From: Polaribacter litorisediminis
Lineage (GTDB): Bacteria; Bacteroidota; Bacteroidia; Flavobacteriales; Flavobacteriaceae
Length of the DNA: 64,000 bases
Direction of reading: 5' to 3'
Assembly: GCF_019968605.1 (NCBI RefSeq)
Contig: NZ_CP082966.1
Coordinates: forward strand, 3,461,501 to 3,525,500
The position numbers and the translations under genes are program-made. The notes below the pieces were generated by a model. The model was not told the DNA's origin and searched no databases. It saw only the letters and a program-made list of their open reading frames with translations. Below are positions 60,845-64,000 of this stretch, piece after piece. Position 1 is the stretch's first letter. Every line of letters starts with the position of its first letter.

Positions 60845-63601
60845 TTATAAGCTTATGTTCATGTTTAAAAAGTAAGTGGTTCCTCTACCATACCAATATT
60901 TGTTGCCAAAAACAGGAGTTTCTAGTGCTTTATCCTCTCTTAATTGCCTAAAATTTGCATTTCTTCCTTGCTCAAATCCACCAGATTTATAGACTGTATT
61001 TAGTAGATTATTTACGGTTGCAAAAATGCTTACATATTTGCCTTTTATTTTCCATGACTTACCTCCTACCAGATTTACAACCATATAATTATCAAATTTT
61101 TCTTGTTCTAATAATTCTCTAGCCAATTCTGGGTCGTATTCTACAAATGGCAAACCATCATCGTCTGTATAAAAATTACTAGATCTGTTTAAGGGTGCGA
61201 TATCTATAAAAATATTGCTGAAGAAATTTGCCGTAGCACCTATCCACCAATATTCAGGATCTCGATATTCAAAACCTACTGAATATGCATTTTGAGGACC
61301 TGCAGCTAGTTTATAATTTTTAAGGTTAGTTTGTCCGAAATCTTTAGAGCCATTGATAAAACCCGCAGCAACAGATTCGGAATCTGCTTCTGAAGTTAAG
61401 TATAAGTTTGGATTATTATCATACGTAAATTGCCCTATAGAAGCAGCTCCTTTTAATTTAATTTTAGGTGTAATTTGGACTTCCAAACCTAGTTCAATAC
61501 CTACATGTTTTTTACGAATGCCTGTTAAAACCTCTTGTACAAAGGCGGTATTATCGCCACCAATTCCATCAGCAAAATAGAAAGAAATTTCTGTGGCATC
61601 TTTCATATAGTTGTAATATCCTGTTAATCTTGATGTAATTATAGGACTTCTAACAATGTAACTAACATCGGTAGAAAATATTTTTTCATTTTGTAAATCT
61701 TCTACAATATTGTTATTCTCTCTTGAGTTAGAAAAAGAATTTCTGATGGTTGGTGCCTTGGTTACAAAAGTAAAGTTAGCATCTAATAAATGACGCCCCG
61801 TAATTTTATAAGTAGCGCCTGCTTTTATACCATAATTTATAAAGTCTAATTTTTCTGATGGTCCTAAAGACGTTTCAGAAAACCCTCCGTTTTGATATAA
61901 TCCTTCTCTTTGATGGGTTGTTCTGGAAACATTTGCAGCCACATAAAAATCTACTTTGCTATATTTAAATTGTGTTTGTGTAAAAGCGCTAATCACATCA
62001 GAATTTAAGTTATAATTATATCTAAAGGCATCGCCAACACCAACTACTCTATTCGGATTTAATAAATCGTTTTGGCTTTGTGCTTCCGTTTCGGCAAAAT
62101 TATCAATATCTAAATACCCTGTACCACCCAATAAATTGATTACCTCAGCAAAACTATGAGAGCGCAAACGTCTATATGCTAGCTTTGCATTCAAGGTGAT
62201 GTTGTTATTAATGGCGGTATTTAAAATTGAATTAATACTAAATTGTTTGTCATCATTTCTGTCTTCATACAAAACATAGGCATTATTTACGCCCGCTGCT
62301 TTGTTAGTGATATTTGCATCAAAAATCCGACTCCAATCTAACTGACCATCCTTTAAAAATATTTGTTGATTTTGATATGCGCCGGCTAAATCATTATTTC
62401 TCACAAAGAAACTTGGTAAATTTTGATAATAAGACGGACTCGGATTTGCGCCCGCATTAAAATCTAAACGACTATTGCCTATTTTTCCAAACTGATACGA
62501 TACATTTGTTTGGATTAATGTATTTTCGGAAAGATCCCAAAAATGATTAAACATTAAAATAGGTTCTTTTACTTCTTTAATTCTAGAGTTTGTTTTTCTT
62601 CCGTTTAAATATCCCCAATATTCATTGTATGCAATACCCTTTAAATCAAAAACCTCTTGTGTATTGGGTGCTGCTTTACCTCTTCTATTGGGTGTAAAAA
62701 TTGCTGTAAAATTAACGCTATGCTTTTTATTTATTATTTTCTCTATCGCCGTAAATAACGAATATGCATTATACGTTGTTCCTTCATTAAACCCCTCTAA
62801 ACCCGATCTTCTACTAGCAGAAAAAGTCATAGCCCAACCACCACTTAAAATCCCTGTTGCATGTGTCGCCATTACTCTATGCTCGTAACTTCTGTTAGAA
62901 GATGAATAGGTAATTCTTGTTCCAGGTCTTTGTTCAGATGCTCTAGTGCTGATATTTGTAGCTCCTAAAAGCCCACCAAACGTAAAATTAGAGGCTGCTA
63001 AACCATTGCTAAATTCTTGATTTCTTAAAACGTCATTTAAACCACCCCAATTGCTCCATTGTGCTCTACCATCATAGAGTTTATTCATTTCAATTCCGTT
63101 AATTAATATTTTACCGTTCCCAGAATCTAAACCTCTTATTCTAAAAAATGAAGAACTAAACTCAAAAGCAGCAGTTCTTAAATAAATATCTCTTGTTGCT
63201 TGTAGTAAACCCGCAATATTATCTGCTGCACTAGCGTCGTCATTTAATTCATCATCAGTAAGTGTAATTAAACTTAAATCTTGATCTAATGAAAAATCTT
63301 TATACAGAAATATAGTTCCCAAATCTATGGTCTTTCCAGAGAGTTCTATTGGAAAATTTTGAGATTCGTATTCTTTAAACCTAATTTCTACAATATAGCT
63401 TCCGTTTGGTATGCTTTTTATCATAAAAATTCCGTTAGAATTTGTGCTTAGCTGAATCGGCGTGTTTACAATGCTTAAAGAAACACCTTTAAGTGGTTTT
63501 TCGGAATCACTATCTACAATGATTCCCTTTAATATATTTTGTGCGCTCACTGTATTCACAAAAAATAGGAACAACAATTGTATGGATATACGTTTTTTCA
63601 T
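60845..63601 (-). CDS. TonB-dependent receptor paired with a DUF5689 lipoprotein
   Basis: A 918-residue outer-membrane receptor with signal peptide (LLFLFFVNTVSAQ), a CarboxypepD_reg-like domain (LKGIIVDSDSEKPLKGVSLSI, residues ~22-110), a plug (FFRIRGLDSGNGKILINGIEMNK) and a long barrel ending in TTYFLNMNISL. With DUF5689 lipoproteins and extracellular nucleases nearby in this phylum, uptake of nucleic-acid breakdown products or phosphate compounds is a reasonable guess. Otherwise the substrate is unknown. The start at 63601 gives a normal signal peptide. It faces the nuclease gene across a ~134-bp divergent region. Confidence 0.92.
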   Translation of the reverse strand: MKKRISIQLLFLFFVNTVSAQNILKGIIVDSDSEKPLKGVSLSIVNTPIQLSTNSNGIFMIKSIPNGSYIVEIRFKEYESQNFPIELSGKTIDLGTIFLYKDFSLDQDLSLITLTDDELNDDASAADNIAGLLQATRDIYLRTAAFEFSSSFFRIRGLDSGNGKILINGIEMNKLYDGRAQWSNWGGLNDVLRNQEFSNGLAASNFTFGGLLGATNISTRASEQRPGTRITYSSSNRSYEHRVMATHATGILSGGWAMTFSASRRSGLEGFNEGTTYNAYSLFTAIEKIINKKHSVNFTAIFTPNRRGKAAPNTQEVFDLKGIAYNEYWGYLNGRKTNSRIKEVKEPILMFNHFWDLSENTLIQTNVSYQFGKIGNSRLDFNAGANPSPSYYQNLPSFFVRNNDLAGAYQNQQIFLKDGQLDWSRIFDANITNKAAGVNNAYVLYEDRNDDKQFSINSILNTAINNNITLNAKLAYRRLRSHSFAEVINLLGGTGYLDIDNFAETEAQSQNDLLNPNRVVGVGDAFRYNYNLNSDVISAFTQTQFKYSKVDFYVAANVSRTTHQREGLYQNGGFSETSLGPSEKLDFINYGIKAGATYKITGRHLLDANFTFVTKAPTIRNSFSNSRENNNIVEDLQNEKIFSTDVSYIVRSPIITSRLTGYYNYMKDATEISFYFADGIGGDNTAFVQEVLTGIRKKHVGIELGLEVQITPKIKLKGAASIGQFTYDNNPNLYLTSEADSESVAAGFINGSKDFGQTNLKNYKLAAGPQNAYSVGFEYRDPEYWWIGATANFFSNIFIDIAPLNRSSNFYTDDDGLPFVEYDPELARELLEQEKFDNYMVVNLVGGKSWKIKGKYVSIFATVNNLLNTVYKSGGFEQGRNANFRQLREDKALETPVFGNKYWYGRGTTYFLNMNISL

Positions 63602-63735
63602 AAATTTTTGTCTAAATTTATGAACAAGAATTTAAAAAATTTTACGGGTTTCCACAATCACCAGTATTTTTTTTAAAATTTTATAAATTAAGTTGTCTTT
63701 TTACTTTTTTAAATGAACTTAAAACTTTGTAATTT

Positions 63736-64000
63736 ATGAAAAAATCATTGGTCGTCATTAGCATCTCACTCCTCATGGTTTTTACTACTTTTTCTCAGCG
63801 TAAAGAAAAGAAGTACGTTATTAGAACCATTGCTTTTTACAATTTAGAAAATCTTTTTGACACTATAAATGATACGGCTATTAACGATGAAGCTAGCCCA
63901 ATGATGGAATTGAAATCGAATAGATCTTTTGTATATTGGGATAAAATTGATAAACTAGCCAGTACCATTGCACAAATAGGATTCGATAAGGCACATACAT
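63736..64000 (+). CDS. Exported endonuclease/exonuclease/phosphatase-family protein (partial, right edge)
   Basis: Only the first ~88 residues are in the window. A signal peptide (LVVISISLLMVFTTFSQ) is followed by RTIAFYNLENLFDTINDTA, the opening strand and metal-binding Asn/Glu of the EEP (DNase I-like) superfamily. KIDKLASTIAQIGFDKAHT agrees with the family's second helix. It is probably a secreted nuclease or phosphatase. It is divergent from the TonB receptor/DUF5689 pair and probably coregulated with it. Confidence 0.85.
   Translation, partial: MKKSLVVISISLLMVFTTFSQRKEKKYVIRTIAFYNLENLFDTINDTAINDEASPMMELKSNRSFVYWDKIDKLASTIAQIGFDKAHT

Noticed and set aside
1..64000. CRISPR array or prophage
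   Set aside because: No regularly spaced identical repeats, and no terminase, capsid, portal or tail genes are present.

Overview
The window looks like chromosomal DNA of a low-GC marine-type member of the Flavobacteriaceae (Bacteroidota). The evidence is the AT-rich sequence, the short 287-residue RpoD-type sigma factor, TANNTTTG-type -7 promoter elements, two TonB-dependent receptors with N-terminal CarboxypepD_reg-like domains, a DUF2723 membrane protein, the ftsX-DUF3098-uppP-truB order and an sdhCAB operon of the Bacteroidota type. This assignment is inference from gene families; no database was searched.

Layout. (1) 1-5950 is an accessory region ending beside a tRNA-Gln gene: a frameshifted beta-lactamase-family gene cut by the window edge, a transposase fragment, two ~255-bp repeats around a ParDE-type toxin-antitoxin pair, a DinD-like gene, an attC-like large hairpin, an esterase lipoprotein with a membrane-tethered HTH protein, and the broken C-terminal half of a tyrosine recombinase. 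(2) 6395-30004 is mostly housekeeping: a DUF2723 protein, a cysteine-less thioredoxin-like protein, a metallophosphoesterase, a sterol-desaturase-family hydroxylase, polA, a canonical PEP carboxylase, sdhCAB, a lipase, tilS, a DsbD-type reductase and a second, divergent PEP carboxylase. (3) 30200-43100 is a stress and envelope island: five two-domain universal stress proteins, a PNPOx/Nim-like protein, a CDP-alcohol phosphatidyltransferase, a WG-repeat protein, an HlyD/ABC exporter and an MlaEFD-type lipid transport operon. (4) 43555-49960 is a giant multi-PAS histidine kinase with its NarL-type response regulator. (5) 50608-64000 holds a hemolysin III homologue, arfB, a TPP riboswitch in front of a predicted thiamine TonB receptor, an rpoD-type sigma gene, truB-uppP-DUF3098-ftsX, methylmalonyl-CoA epimerase, and a TonB receptor / DUF5689 lipoprotein pair divergent from a secreted endonuclease-family gene cut by the right edge.

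Main discovery. Five FNR-like palindromes (consensus about AMTGAYNNNNRTCAKT) lie upstream of six transcription units. In all six cases the palindrome centre is exactly 36.5 bp upstream of the last base of a TANTTTTR -7 element, which puts it near -42 and suggests an activator that touches RNA polymerase (class II). The predicted targets are PEP carboxylase (15406), a lone usp (30879), the four-gene usp operon, the PNPOx-like gene (these two from one shared bidirectional site), the WG-repeat gene and the mlaEFD operon. This predicts an FNR/CRP-family stress or low-oxygen regulon joining anaplerotic carbon fixation, universal stress proteins and outer-membrane lipid transport. The regulator itself is not encoded in the window.
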